Shown: positions 1-5,869, counted from the stretch's first letter. The stretch is 8,091 bases of DNA from Pseudomonadota bacterium (GCA_015222915.1 JADFWE010000390.1:1-8091); one strand, 5' to 3'. Translations and numbers: made by a program. Notes: a model not told the origin generated them from the letters alone.

Positions 1-632
1 CGCTGATGCAACAGTGCGTAATCGTCGTCATTATTGGCAAAATCGATATCGGCAGCGTTAACGATCAGCAGTGGTGCATTATTATACTGATAAAAAAACT
101 GCACATACGATTCACTTAAACGCTGCAGGTAAGCGGCTTCTATCAATCGTTCGTGTTTCAGCCCGCGGTTCTGTATCCGCTCTAGCAAAACCTCGACCGG
201 TGCCTGCAGATACACGACCAGATCGGGACGCGGGATATCGATGGTCAGACTGGCATAGACCTGTTCGTACAGATCAAGCTCATCATCATCCAGAGTCAGC
301 TCAGCAAAAAGCCGGTCTTTCTCGATCAGGAAGTCGGCGACCCGTACCGGGTTGAACATATCTTCCTGGCGCATCTCTTTTAACTGCCTGGCACGCTGCA
401 GCAGAAAAAACAGCTGGGTAGGCAGAGCAGCCGCTTTCGGATCCTCATAAAACTTCTCCATGAAGGGATTCTCATGAGCGCCTTCGAGCAGAAGATCACT
501 GCCGAATGATTTCGCCAGCCGGTTTGCGAGCGTGGTTTTACCTACACCGATAGGACCTTCGACAACGATAAAATCATGCCTGCCGCCACCTTTTGCCATA
601 GTGGTCTGCTTGTCATCAACTGCAGGAGTCAT
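1..632 (-). CDS. Deoxynucleoside kinase (deoxyadenosine/deoxyguanosine kinase family), 3' end missing
   Basis: The product probably phosphorylates deoxynucleosides to their 5'-monophosphates in the cytoplasm, for nucleotide salvage. About 210 residues are visible and the C-terminus is cut by the window edge. Seen: a P-loop GPIGVGKT at residues 26-33, a KDRLFAE stretch near 105-111 at the place of the DR(S) substrate-site motif of this family, a buried strand DLVVYLQAP (137-145), and an Arg-rich lid (about 151-162). The ATG at 632 lies 10 bases after the folK stop and directly follows an in-frame TGA. The next ATG, at 599, is also possible but has no ribosome binding site. Placement behind pcnB and folK is a familiar gammaproteobacterial arrangement, often followed by panB. 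The exact substrate (dA, dG or dC) cannot be read from the sequence, so no symbol is given. Thymidylate kinase is less likely because its TMP-binding signature is absent. Confidence 0.9.
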   Translation of the reverse strand, partial: MTPAVDDKQTTMAKGGGRHDFIVVEGPIGVGKTTLANRLAKSFGSDLLLEGAHENPFMEKFYEDPKAAALPTQLFFLLQRARQLKEMRQEDMFNPVRVADFLIEKDRLFAELTLDDDELDLYEQVYASLTIDIPRPDLVVYLQAPVEVLLERIQNRGLKHERLIEAAYLQRLSESYVQFFYQYNNAPLLIVNAADIDFANNDDDYALLHQ

Positions 633-642
633 TCAGCCACAC

Positions 643-1173
643 TCATTCCAATGTACCTGCAAACGAACAGTCATAACCAGTTTCCGGGTTTTCACCTTTC
701 TTCTTCTCAACAAGTACTGCTAACAAACCTTCCCCCGGTATCTCTATCTCAGCATGTAATTTTAACAAGGGTTTATAAACAAAGTCACGCTGACTGATCC
801 CCGGGTGAGGTATAGTGAGATCAGGCTCTGATATCTGCTGATCTGCATACAGTAATATGTCGACATCGATACAGCGCTCGCCCCAGTGGCGGGTTTTTAC
901 TCTGCCCTGCTGGTGCTCGATAGCCTGGCACTGTTCTAACAGCGCGTGCGGCAACAGCGAGGTTTCGATCTGTACCACTGCATTATAATAATCGGGCTGG
1001 TCTTCGGGTCCCATGGGCTTGCTAGTATAGTAACCGGAATCGGCCAGTACACGGGTGCCGGGTAACTGGCCAAGCGCTGTAATCGCTTTTTGCAACTGAG
1101 AGACCGGGCGGTCGAGGTTACTGCCCAGACCGATATAGACGATACTTGTTTTCACTATTGGAGTTTTAGACAT
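643..1173 (-). CDS. folK: 2-amino-4-hydroxy-6-hydroxymethyldihydropteridine pyrophosphokinase (HPPK)
   Basis: This enzyme moves pyrophosphate from ATP to 6-hydroxymethyl-dihydropterin, the step before dihydropteroate synthase in folate synthesis, in the cytoplasm. Seen in the 176 residues: the N-terminal YIGLGSNL (13-20), the pterin-loop stretch KPMGPEDQPDYYNAV (52-66), and the family signature HWGERCIDVDILLY (96-109). The signature carries two Asp residues (103 and 105) expected to bind the two magnesium ions. It is followed by IPHPGISQRDFVYKPLL, also typical. The C-terminus has about 20 extra residues (EKKKGENPETGYDC and on) beyond the core fold. The start at 1173 is the only upstream ATG, since an in-frame TGA sits two codons earlier, but no clear ribosome binding site precedes it. 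The gene starts 66 bases after pcnB and ends 10 bases before the kinase gene, so it should be co-transcribed with both. Confidence 0.96.
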   Translation of the reverse strand: MSKTPIVKTSIVYIGLGSNLDRPVSQLQKAITALGQLPGTRVLADSGYYTSKPMGPEDQPDYYNAVVQIETSLLPHALLEQCQAIEHQQGRVKTRHWGERCIDVDILLYADQQISEPDLTIPHPGISQRDFVYKPLLKLHAEIEIPGEGLLAVLVEKKKGENPETGYDCSFAGTLE

Positions 1174-1239
1174 GTATGGTCAGGTATCGCAAATGGACAC
1201 GATGACCGGGTTAAGCTAACGATCAGAGCTGCCTGTCGG

Positions 1240-1284
1240 TCATTTATCAGCCTGGTCTTTATCAGTCAGGTCTTTATCAGTCTG
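1240..1284 (-). repeat. Three 15-base tandem repeats at the 3' end of pcnB
   Basis: On the minus strand the last 45 bases of pcnB are three near-identical units built on nTGATAAAGACC-like sequence, the third running into the stop codon. They encode the repeated acidic and basic motif TDKDL, TDKDQ, ADK. The unit is a multiple of three, so copy changes would keep the frame and only change tail length. Confidence 0.85.
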
Positions 1285-2817
1285 GCCTTCTGGTTTATTC
1301 TCCGCCTTACTGCCATCGACACTGTCAGTGCTATGGTCAGGATGGCTGGCCTTTGGTTTTTTCGAACGACGCCGTCTCTTGGGTTTACCGCTCTTTTTGG
1401 TCTCGAACAGCATGTTCCGCTGTTTCTCAGGCGACAGTTTCTGTATATCGGTCCACCATTCACAATCCTGAGATAACTCATTCACCGTACCGGCCTCGCC
1501 GGCCTGCGCCCGGATACACAGAAAATCATAGCCGGCACGGAATTTCTCATGTTCCAGCACCGCCTGTGCACGCTTGCCCGCACGATAATGGAAACGTGTC
1601 TGCAGGCTCCAGATATCACGCATGGTCGAAGTGAAACGTTTGGGTATCGATGCACTCTTCGACTGCTGGCTCAATATCCGGGTCGCCGATTTCTGTATGG
1701 CGACGGAATATGGCATACCTTTATCGGTGAACTCTTTAACCCGTGAATTTACCGGCTGCCACAACAGTGCAGCGAACAGAAAAGCGGGTGTCACGCGCAT
1801 ATCGTTGAGTATGCGGTCATCGGTGTTATTCATTGCGATAAGCAGCATCTTTTTCACCTGCTCATCATCTTTAATGGATATCGCCGCTTCCGGGAACAGA
1901 TACTGCAACAGGTCAAATTCCAGCAGCAGTTCAAAACTGCGTACCGCATGGCCTGAATGAAACAGTTTCAGGATCTCTTCGTACAGCCTCGCCGGCGGAA
2001 TATCCTGCAGCAGATGGCCTAAGGAATAGATCGGCGTCCTGCTCTTTTCATCGATCTCAAAGCCGAGTTTTGCTGAGAACCGGATGGCGCGCAGCATACG
2101 CACCGGATCCTCACGATAACGGGTTTCGACATCGCCGATCAGATGCAGACGTTTCTTCTGTATATCTTCAAAACCACCGACAAAATCGATGACGCTGAAA
2201 TCAGCGATATCGTAATACAGCGCATTGGCAGTGAAATCCCTGCGCCAGACATCATCTGCCAGCTCACCGAAAACGTTGTCTCTGACGATGCGACCGGAAT
2301 CATCCTGTATACCCAGCTGCGACATATCGTGATCTGCACGGAATGTCGCTACTTCGATAATAGTGCGGCCGAAATGGATATGCGCCAGACGAAAGCGACG
2401 TCCGATCAGGCGACAGTTACGAAACAGTTTACTGACCTGCTCCGGCGTCGCATCGGTCGCCACATCAAAATCTTTTGGCTTATGACCCAGCAACAGATCC
2501 CTTACCGCACCACCGACCAGGCAGGCATGGTAGCCGGCTTTGTGCAGACGGTATAGAACTTTTAAAGCGTGGTCATCGATATTGTTTCGTGAGATACCGT
2601 GCTGAGAGCGGCTGAGGACAATGACATCTTTATTACCAGCAACCGTACTGGCTGCCGTACTGGCCGAGCGTGAAGACTTTTTGGAACGTCTGCGCGAGCC
2701 TTTGCCTGTAGCCTTTCCTGCAGCCTGTCCCGAAGATCTTCTGGATGTTTTCTTGCCAACAGGTTGTTTTGCAGGTAAGCGTTTTTTCGCCAGTGTTTTT
2801 TTAATCCAGTTCAGCAT
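1240..2817 (-). CDS. pcnB: Poly(A) polymerase I
   Basis: The product adds 3' poly(A) tails to RNA and so marks transcripts for decay. Seen, counting from the ATG at 2817 (525 residues): a Lys/Arg/Ser/Ala-rich low-complexity N-terminus (about 1-65), then the class II nucleotidyltransferase core with LVGGAVRDLLLG (100-111) and PKDFDVATDATP. The catalytic Asp pair is at 116 and 118, and a third acidic residue (194) lies in RRDFTANALYYD. Next comes the RNA-binding helical region with YREDPVRMLRAIRFSAKLGF. The tail after about residue 474 is basic, then acidic and repetitive. It is longer than the E. coli enzyme, mostly through these two tails. The RRDFTANALYY and long C-terminal form favour PcnB over the tRNA CCA-adding enzyme. 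The first possible start is a TTG at 2820; I prefer the adjacent ATG, which overlaps the methyltransferase TGA by one base (TGATG), pointing to coupled translation. Confidence 0.95.
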   Translation of the reverse strand: MLNWIKKTLAKKRLPAKQPVGKKTSRRSSGQAAGKATGKGSRRRSKKSSRSASTAASTVAGNKDVIVLSRSQHGISRNNIDDHALKVLYRLHKAGYHACLVGGAVRDLLLGHKPKDFDVATDATPEQVSKLFRNCRLIGRRFRLAHIHFGRTIIEVATFRADHDMSQLGIQDDSGRIVRDNVFGELADDVWRRDFTANALYYDIADFSVIDFVGGFEDIQKKRLHLIGDVETRYREDPVRMLRAIRFSAKLGFEIDEKSRTPIYSLGHLLQDIPPARLYEEILKLFHSGHAVRSFELLLEFDLLQYLFPEAAISIKDDEQVKKMLLIAMNNTDDRILNDMRVTPAFLFAALLWQPVNSRVKEFTDKGMPYSVAIQKSATRILSQQSKSASIPKRFTSTMRDIWSLQTRFHYRAGKRAQAVLEHEKFRAGYDFLCIRAQAGEAGTVNELSQDCEWWTDIQKLSPEKQRNMLFETKKSGKPKRRRRSKKPKASHPDHSTDSVDGSKAENKPEGQTDKDLTDKDQADK

Positions 2818-3485
2818 CAATCAAATTCTTTCAATATAAGGGTTAGGCCATCTCCAATGGTGACCAGGCTTTTACTCACGCGTTCGTCCTGTTGCACCAT
2901 CTCGTTGAAACGGCGGATAGCACGAGTCCCCGGCTCATTATTTTCAGGGTCGGCAACGGCACCCGACCACAGCGTGTTGTCGATGGCGATCAAACCGCCT
3001 TTTCTTAACAGCGCCAGAGACATCTCATAATACCGGATATAATTCTGTTTATCGGCATCGATAAAGATAAAGTCAAAAGACTTCTCTTCGCCGGCATCGA
3101 TCAGTTGCTGCAGTGTTTCCTCGGCCGGCTGTGTCAGCAGCTCAATCTTGTCTGTTAAACCCGCCTTTTGCCAATACTTTTCTGCGACAGCGGTCCACTG
3201 CGGTGAGATATCGCTGCAGATAAGACGTCCGTCATCCGGCATGGCCGTTGCGATACAGATAGAACTGTAACCGGTAAAAGTGCCTATCTCTATCGCACGT
3301 TTCGCCCCCATCAGCTTTATCAGCAAAGACATAAACTGCCCCTGCTCTGGTGAGATCTGCATGACAGAATATTCCAGCTCTGCCGTTTCCATGCGCAGCT
3401 GGTACAACAGCTCAGCCTCGTTAACGGCTACATCACAGATATAGGAATACAGGCGGTCATCGATAGACAGCGTTCGATTACTCAA
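2817..3485 (-). CDS. SAM-dependent O-methyltransferase, caffeoyl-CoA/catechol OMT-like family
   Basis: This is a class I methyltransferase that should move a methyl group from S-adenosylmethionine to a hydroxyl group of a small molecule, with a divalent metal. Seen in 222 residues: SAM motif I EIGTFTGYS (66-74), an acidic residue ending the second strand in ICSDIS (D92), the metal-site motif FIDADK (141-146), and AIDNTLWSG (167-175), whose Asp-Asn pair completes the metal site. The length fits the family. The start is a TTG: an in-frame TGA lies two codons upstream and the next ATG is about 31 codons in, which would remove a conserved N-terminal helix. No strong Shine-Dalgarno sequence is visible. 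It heads the operon with pcnB, folK and the kinase gene and overlaps pcnB. The substrate is unknown; many bacterial members near housekeeping genes lack a proven one. Confidence 0.92.
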   Translation of the reverse strand: MSNRTLSIDDRLYSYICDVAVNEAELLYQLRMETAELEYSVMQISPEQGQFMSLLIKLMGAKRAIEIGTFTGYSSICIATAMPDDGRLICSDISPQWTAVAEKYWQKAGLTDKIELLTQPAEETLQQLIDAGEEKSFDFIFIDADKQNYIRYYEMSLALLRKGGLIAIDNTLWSGAVADPENNEPGTRAIRRFNEMVQQDERVSKSLVTIGDGLTLILKEFD

Positions 3486-3517
3486 TTTCGGTCACGCGAG
3501 GAAGAAATACCATGAAA

Positions 3518-3523
3518 ATTATA
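3518..3523 (-). promoter_or_regulatory. Candidate -10 box (proximal) for the methyltransferase-pcnB-folK operon
   Basis: On the minus strand this reads TATAAT, a perfect sigma-70 -10 match. A 4-of-6 match to the -35 consensus (TAGAAA) lies 17 bases upstream. Transcription would start near 3511, giving a leader of about 25 bases before the TTG start at 3485. The spacing is suitable for the operon's main promoter. No experimental support is available, and a TATAAT in AT-rich DNA can occur by chance. Confidence 0.5.
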
Positions 3524-3553
3524 CTGCGAAAGCCCTGTTTTTTCTACTGGAAA

Positions 3554-3559
3554 ATTATA
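3554..3559 (-). promoter_or_regulatory. Candidate extended -10 box (distal) for the same operon
   Basis: On the minus strand this reads TGGTATAAT, which contains a perfect -10 box with the TGn extension. The -35 region is poor (2 of 6), but extended -10 promoters often do without one. It lies exactly 36 bases upstream of the proximal TATAAT and inside the same 11-base repeated sequence. Confidence 0.45.
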
Positions 3560-3792
3560 CCAAAAACAGCGACTTATAAAAGCGCCATAAAGCCTTAACT
3601 CACCAATATGTCATAATTTTAGGCAAAGAAACCTGGATACCATGAAATACGACTGATTTTTTATGTTTTTTTCACCGGCTGTAACACTAACCCGGTAGAT
3701 GTTGCCTGATAAAATGCGTTTTGAATCTGCCTCAATAACGTTGCGTGCGGGCAATAAAGCGAGCCTACTCTACAGACATCGATCAAAAATAT

Positions 3793-4224
3793 CTATAAGG
3801 GAAGTTTGATGATACCGTCCCGGCGATAGATACAATAATCATCCATGATCTGCCGATGATCGAATGCCAGTTCTACGTCGATAGCAAACGGGTCAAACAA
3901 TGCGATGTCTTTGGCATCATCAGCAGCGACCGGTTTACCTGATGCATTGCCGACAAAAACGGCGCAGGCAGTATGCCCTCTGAAATCACGCTTTGGATCG
4001 GAATAGATGCCGAGCAGGATATCCAGTTCGACATCAAGCGTGGTTTCTTCCAGCGCTTCGCGCCTGGCAGCCGTTGCGATGGTTTCACCGACTTCGACAA
4101 AACCGCCGGGAATCGCCCAACCATAGGGTTCATATTTGCGTTCGATCAGGATGACAGGTGTATCATCGATCAATGGCATTTCGATAATAACGTCGGCGGT
4201 TATCTGTGGGGTTATGGGTCTCAT
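3793..4224 (-). CDS. Nudix hydrolase, ADP-ribose pyrophosphatase-like
   Basis: The product should hydrolyse a nucleoside diphosphate linked to another group, probably ADP-ribose or a related metabolite, in the cytoplasm. Seen in 143 residues: the Nudix box from G41 to L63, with GGFVEVGE, then seven residues, then REALEE carrying the metal-binding glutamates. The usual Gly near the end of the box is replaced by Thr (T62), giving EETTL. After the box, [10 protein letters not shown] resembles the matching segment of ADP-ribose pyrophosphatases. The ATG at 4224 is the only reasonable start upstream of the domain, since no other ATG, GTG or TTG occurs back to the in-frame stop. It has no visible Shine-Dalgarno sequence; instead a 7-base tandem repeat begins 8 bases upstream. 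The gene lies 99 bases after hslR and may share its transcript. 8-oxo-dGTP or another Nudix substrate remains possible. Confidence 0.9.
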   Translation of the reverse strand: MRPITPQITADVIIEMPLIDDTPVILIERKYEPYGWAIPGGFVEVGETIATAARREALEETTLDVELDILLGIYSDPKRDFRGHTACAVFVGNASGKPVAADDAKDIALFDPFAIDVELAFDHRQIMDDYCIYRRDGIIKLPL

Positions 4225-4231
4225 GAAGAAA

Positions 4232-4259
4232 GTTGGCAGTTGGCAGTTGGCAGTTGGCA
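4232..4259. repeat. Four perfect tandem copies of the heptamer GTTGGCA
   Basis: The plus strand holds GTTGGCA four times without a mismatch, followed by GT, the start of a fifth copy. The array sits from 8 to 35 bases upstream of the Nudix start codon, where a leader or ribosome binding site would be expected. The copy number is not a multiple-of-three frame effect because the array is outside any gene. Short tandem heptamers of this kind are known as dispersed repeats in some bacteria. Confidence 0.95.
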
Positions 4260-4284
4260 GTAATTTTAAGAAATCACAGCCATA

Positions 4285-4309
4285 GTTTAAAGGTTTTTAC
4301 GCTTTAAAC
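4285..4309. other. AT-rich hairpin in the hslR-Nudix spacer
   Basis: GTTTAAAG (4285-4292) and CTTTAAAC (4302-4309) form a perfect 8-base inverted repeat around a 9-base loop. It begins 15 bases after the hslR stop on the minus strand. No T-run follows it on that strand, so it is a weak terminator candidate at best. It could instead protect the hslR 3' end or bind a protein. Confidence 0.5.
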
Positions 4310-4323
4310 GGCAAACTGTCTAC

Positions 4324-4710
4324 TTAATACTTGTTTTTAAACTGTCGCAACTGCTCACGCTGGCGCTTGTCCGGCTTGCGTTGCGGCACCGGTCTGGTCG
4401 CCGAAGCCAGTTTTTTCATCTCCAGCTCTTTCTCACGTTTTAGCCGGCTTTCCTCAGACTCTTCGTAGGTTAATACCGCTTCTTTTGCCGGTCTTCGGGT
4501 CTTAAGGATGGCTTTTACGGTTATCTCATATAACACACAGTCTTTTTGAATCGACAGCGCATCGCCTGCTTTTACCGCGCGACCAGCTTTGACACGATGC
4601 CCGTTCAGGTGCACCTTGCCGCCGCTGACCGCTTCGGTTGCTAATGGCCTTGTTTTAAAAAAACGCGAATGCCATAGCCATTTATCAATTCTGATCTCGT
4701 CACTATTCAC
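4324..4710 (-). CDS. hslR: Heat shock protein 15, S4-domain RNA-binding protein for stalled 50S subunits
   Basis: Hsp15 binds free 50S ribosomal subunits that carry peptidyl-tRNA and helps return them to use after translation fails, often under heat stress. Seen in 128 residues: an S4 RNA-binding domain from about 6 to 55 (RIDKWLWHSRFFKTRPLA, GGKVHLNGHRVKAG), then RRPAKEAVLTYEE and a very basic C-terminal helix with RKPDKRQREQLRQFK. Length and all these blocks match E. coli HslR. The start is a GTG at 4710, fixed by a TAA codon directly before it, with a modest GAGAT ribosome binding site upstream. It follows the FecR-domain gene by 101 bases. No sigma-32 promoter is visible in that spacer, although the E. 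coli gene is heat-inducible, so regulation may differ or the promoter may lie further upstream. Confidence 0.94.
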   Translation of the reverse strand: MNSDEIRIDKWLWHSRFFKTRPLATEAVSGGKVHLNGHRVKAGRAVKAGDALSIQKDCVLYEITVKAILKTRRPAKEAVLTYEESEESRLKREKELEMKKLASATRPVPQRKPDKRQREQLRQFKNKY

Positions 4711-4811
4711 TTATGATCTCTATGGATGAAGAGGCTGATAACGGCGTCATTCATAATCTGCACCATCCTTGCAGGTCGAATGCTGAAAACCGTCCTATGC
4801 ACCCGTTATAG

Positions 4812-5804
4812 TTAGATTAACAGCGCAATACCGACGATACCCAGCACCACCCACCACCAGCTGCTACTGCTCTCTTCTTCCGGCTCGGGCTTTGGCTCAG
4901 GGACAGGTTCTGCAACTTTTACTTTTTCGACTGGTTTTAATATACCGGGCTTTATTTTAACTTTTCTAGGCGCTGCTTCTGGTATCGGTACGTAAGCCGT
5001 CTCACCTTTGACGATCGTTTCACTACCGGCTTCATTATGCACATCAACGATGCCTTTTATCACTTCGAGATAAAAACCTTCATCTGTGTCGATAGTACCA
5101 CCACAGCCTTTTGCCTGGAACACGCGCAGGGCGTACTCGGTGCCCCGGACACCGACACTGGCTACCGGCGTCTTCAGCTCATAGATATCATCGGCCATCT
5201 TGCCGATCTTACCCGTCACTTTTTTCAGGCTACCCTGCAACAGGTTCAGGATGCTTCGACGGCTGGTCGTATCGAGCGAATAATCCTCGATCACCATGAT
5301 ACTGAAACAATGCAGGTCCAGCATGGCGTTATCGATCATGCGCAGTCGGACAAAGCCTTCCTCTCCGGTAACCACTCTATCTCCCAGGTAAACCGTGCTG
5401 CCCTTGTTCAGCTTGCGCGATACTTTACTCTTATCAACCGCAGCCACCTTGCCGCTGCTCTCGACTACCGTTCCAACTTTTTTTCTCGGTTTCTTTGCGC
5501 TGACCACTACTTTTTTTGGCAGCTTGAGGCGCACACCCGCTTTCATCTTTGTCGGATCGCTATTGACGAAAGCATGCGGATTTAAACTTACGATGTCCTT
5601 TGTGAGCTGCGGCCACTCTTTCTGCCGACTGGGATAAAGACGCTTAACGATATTGTGCAAGGTCTGGCCTTTTTGAATATGCAGGTAACGTATCTCAGCA
5701 TCGTAGACCTCACGTGCCTGTACGCTGGCAGGGGCCAGGCTGAATATAAACAGACTGAATATAAACTGGATAATCAATAACTTAATCAGGTACATCTTAT
5801 TCAT
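4812..5804 (-). CDS. Secreted or membrane-anchored protein with LysM and FecR domains
   Basis: The function is not known, but the layout suggests an envelope protein that binds peptidoglycan. Seen in 330 residues: a signal peptide (1-30, hydrophobic core then VQA before the likely cleavage point), and a LysM-like domain (about 38-96: LHIQKGQTLHNIV, SLNP, AGVRLKLP). A Lys-rich linker follows, then a FecR-type domain (about 115-275) with LLQGSLKKV and the hallmark TPVASVGVRGTEY (212-224). Next is a Pro/Glu/Lys-rich linker (280-312), then SSSS, WWW and a short hydrophobic stretch to the end (316-330). That last segment could anchor the protein in the membrane. Unlike classical FecR, it is not paired with a sigma factor or TonB receptor here, so iron signalling is not supported. 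An alternative start is the ATG three codons in. The ribosome binding site is weak for both. Confidence 0.88.
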   Translation of the reverse strand: MNKMYLIKLLIIQFIFSLFIFSLAPASVQAREVYDAEIRYLHIQKGQTLHNIVKRLYPSRQKEWPQLTKDIVSLNPHAFVNSDPTKMKAGVRLKLPKKVVVSAKKPRKKVGTVVESSGKVAAVDKSKVSRKLNKGSTVYLGDRVVTGEEGFVRLRMIDNAMLDLHCFSIMVIEDYSLDTTSRRSILNLLQGSLKKVTGKIGKMADDIYELKTPVASVGVRGTEYALRVFQAKGCGGTIDTDEGFYLEVIKGIVDVHNEAGSETIVKGETAYVPIPEAAPRKVKIKPGILKPVEKVKVAEPVPEPKPEPEEESSSSWWWVVLGIVGIALLI

Positions 5805-5828
5805 AAAATGGTGCGCTCGAATGTTTGT

Positions 5829-5834
5829 AGTATA
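5829..5834 (-). promoter_or_regulatory. Candidate -10 box for the LysM-FecR gene
   Basis: On the minus strand this reads TATACT (5 of 6 to the sigma-70 -10 consensus), about 24 bases upstream of the start codon at 5804. No good -35 box lies 16-18 bases further upstream, so the call is tentative. A promoter is expected here because a terminator lies just upstream. Confidence 0.3.
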
Positions 5835-5869
5835 GTCATAAAAGACTTATCTAGTTTGTTTTTATTCCT

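Larger units (their letters stand above)
3486..3792. other. 307-base AT-rich spacer between the Nudix gene and the methyltransferase operon
   Basis: This stretch lies downstream of the Nudix gene and upstream of the methyltransferase operon, both on the minus strand. The part nearest the methyltransferase holds the duplicated TATAAT boxes listed separately. The remaining part (about 3600-3792) has no convincing gene, and no hairpin followed by a T-run that could end Nudix transcription on the minus strand. A short inverted repeat (ACCGG/CCGGT, about 3674-3696) is followed by As, not Ts, on the minus strand, so it does not look like a terminator. Transcription from the Nudix gene may therefore read into the operon. 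Confidence 0.7.

Noticed and set aside
71..355. 94-codon plus-strand ORF within the kinase gene
   Set aside because: It lies opposite the clearly conserved deoxynucleoside kinase frame, has no ribosome binding site worth noting, and the predicted protein is low-complexity and basic.
1622..1960. Ser-rich 112-codon plus-strand ORF opposite pcnB
   Set aside because: It is a mirror of the pcnB coding frame, with serine runs caused by antisense codons. There is no independent support.
3674..3696. Inverted repeat ACCGG/CCGGT as a terminator of the Nudix gene
   Set aside because: The stem is five bases with a 13-base loop, and on the minus strand it is followed by As instead of Ts.
4232..4259. CRISPR-like repeats
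   Set aside because: The four copies are contiguous 7-base units with no spacers, so this is a simple tandem repeat.
4738..4809. Seven-base inverted repeat ATAACGG/CCGTTAT flanking the spacer before hslR
   Set aside because: The arms are 58 bases apart with no supporting structure inside, so chance is the simplest reading.
4711..4811. Heat-shock promoter for hslR
   Set aside because: I looked for CTTGAAA and CCCCAT on the minus strand in this spacer and found neither.
5037..5585. 182-codon plus-strand ORF opposite the LysM-FecR gene
   Set aside because: The minus-strand protein has a signal peptide and recognisable domains. The plus-strand product has no family motif and is a shadow frame.
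4812..5804. Iron-signalling anti-sigma regulator FecR
   Set aside because: Only the FecR domain is shared. The signal peptide, LysM region and lack of a sigma factor or receptor neighbour do not fit that role.
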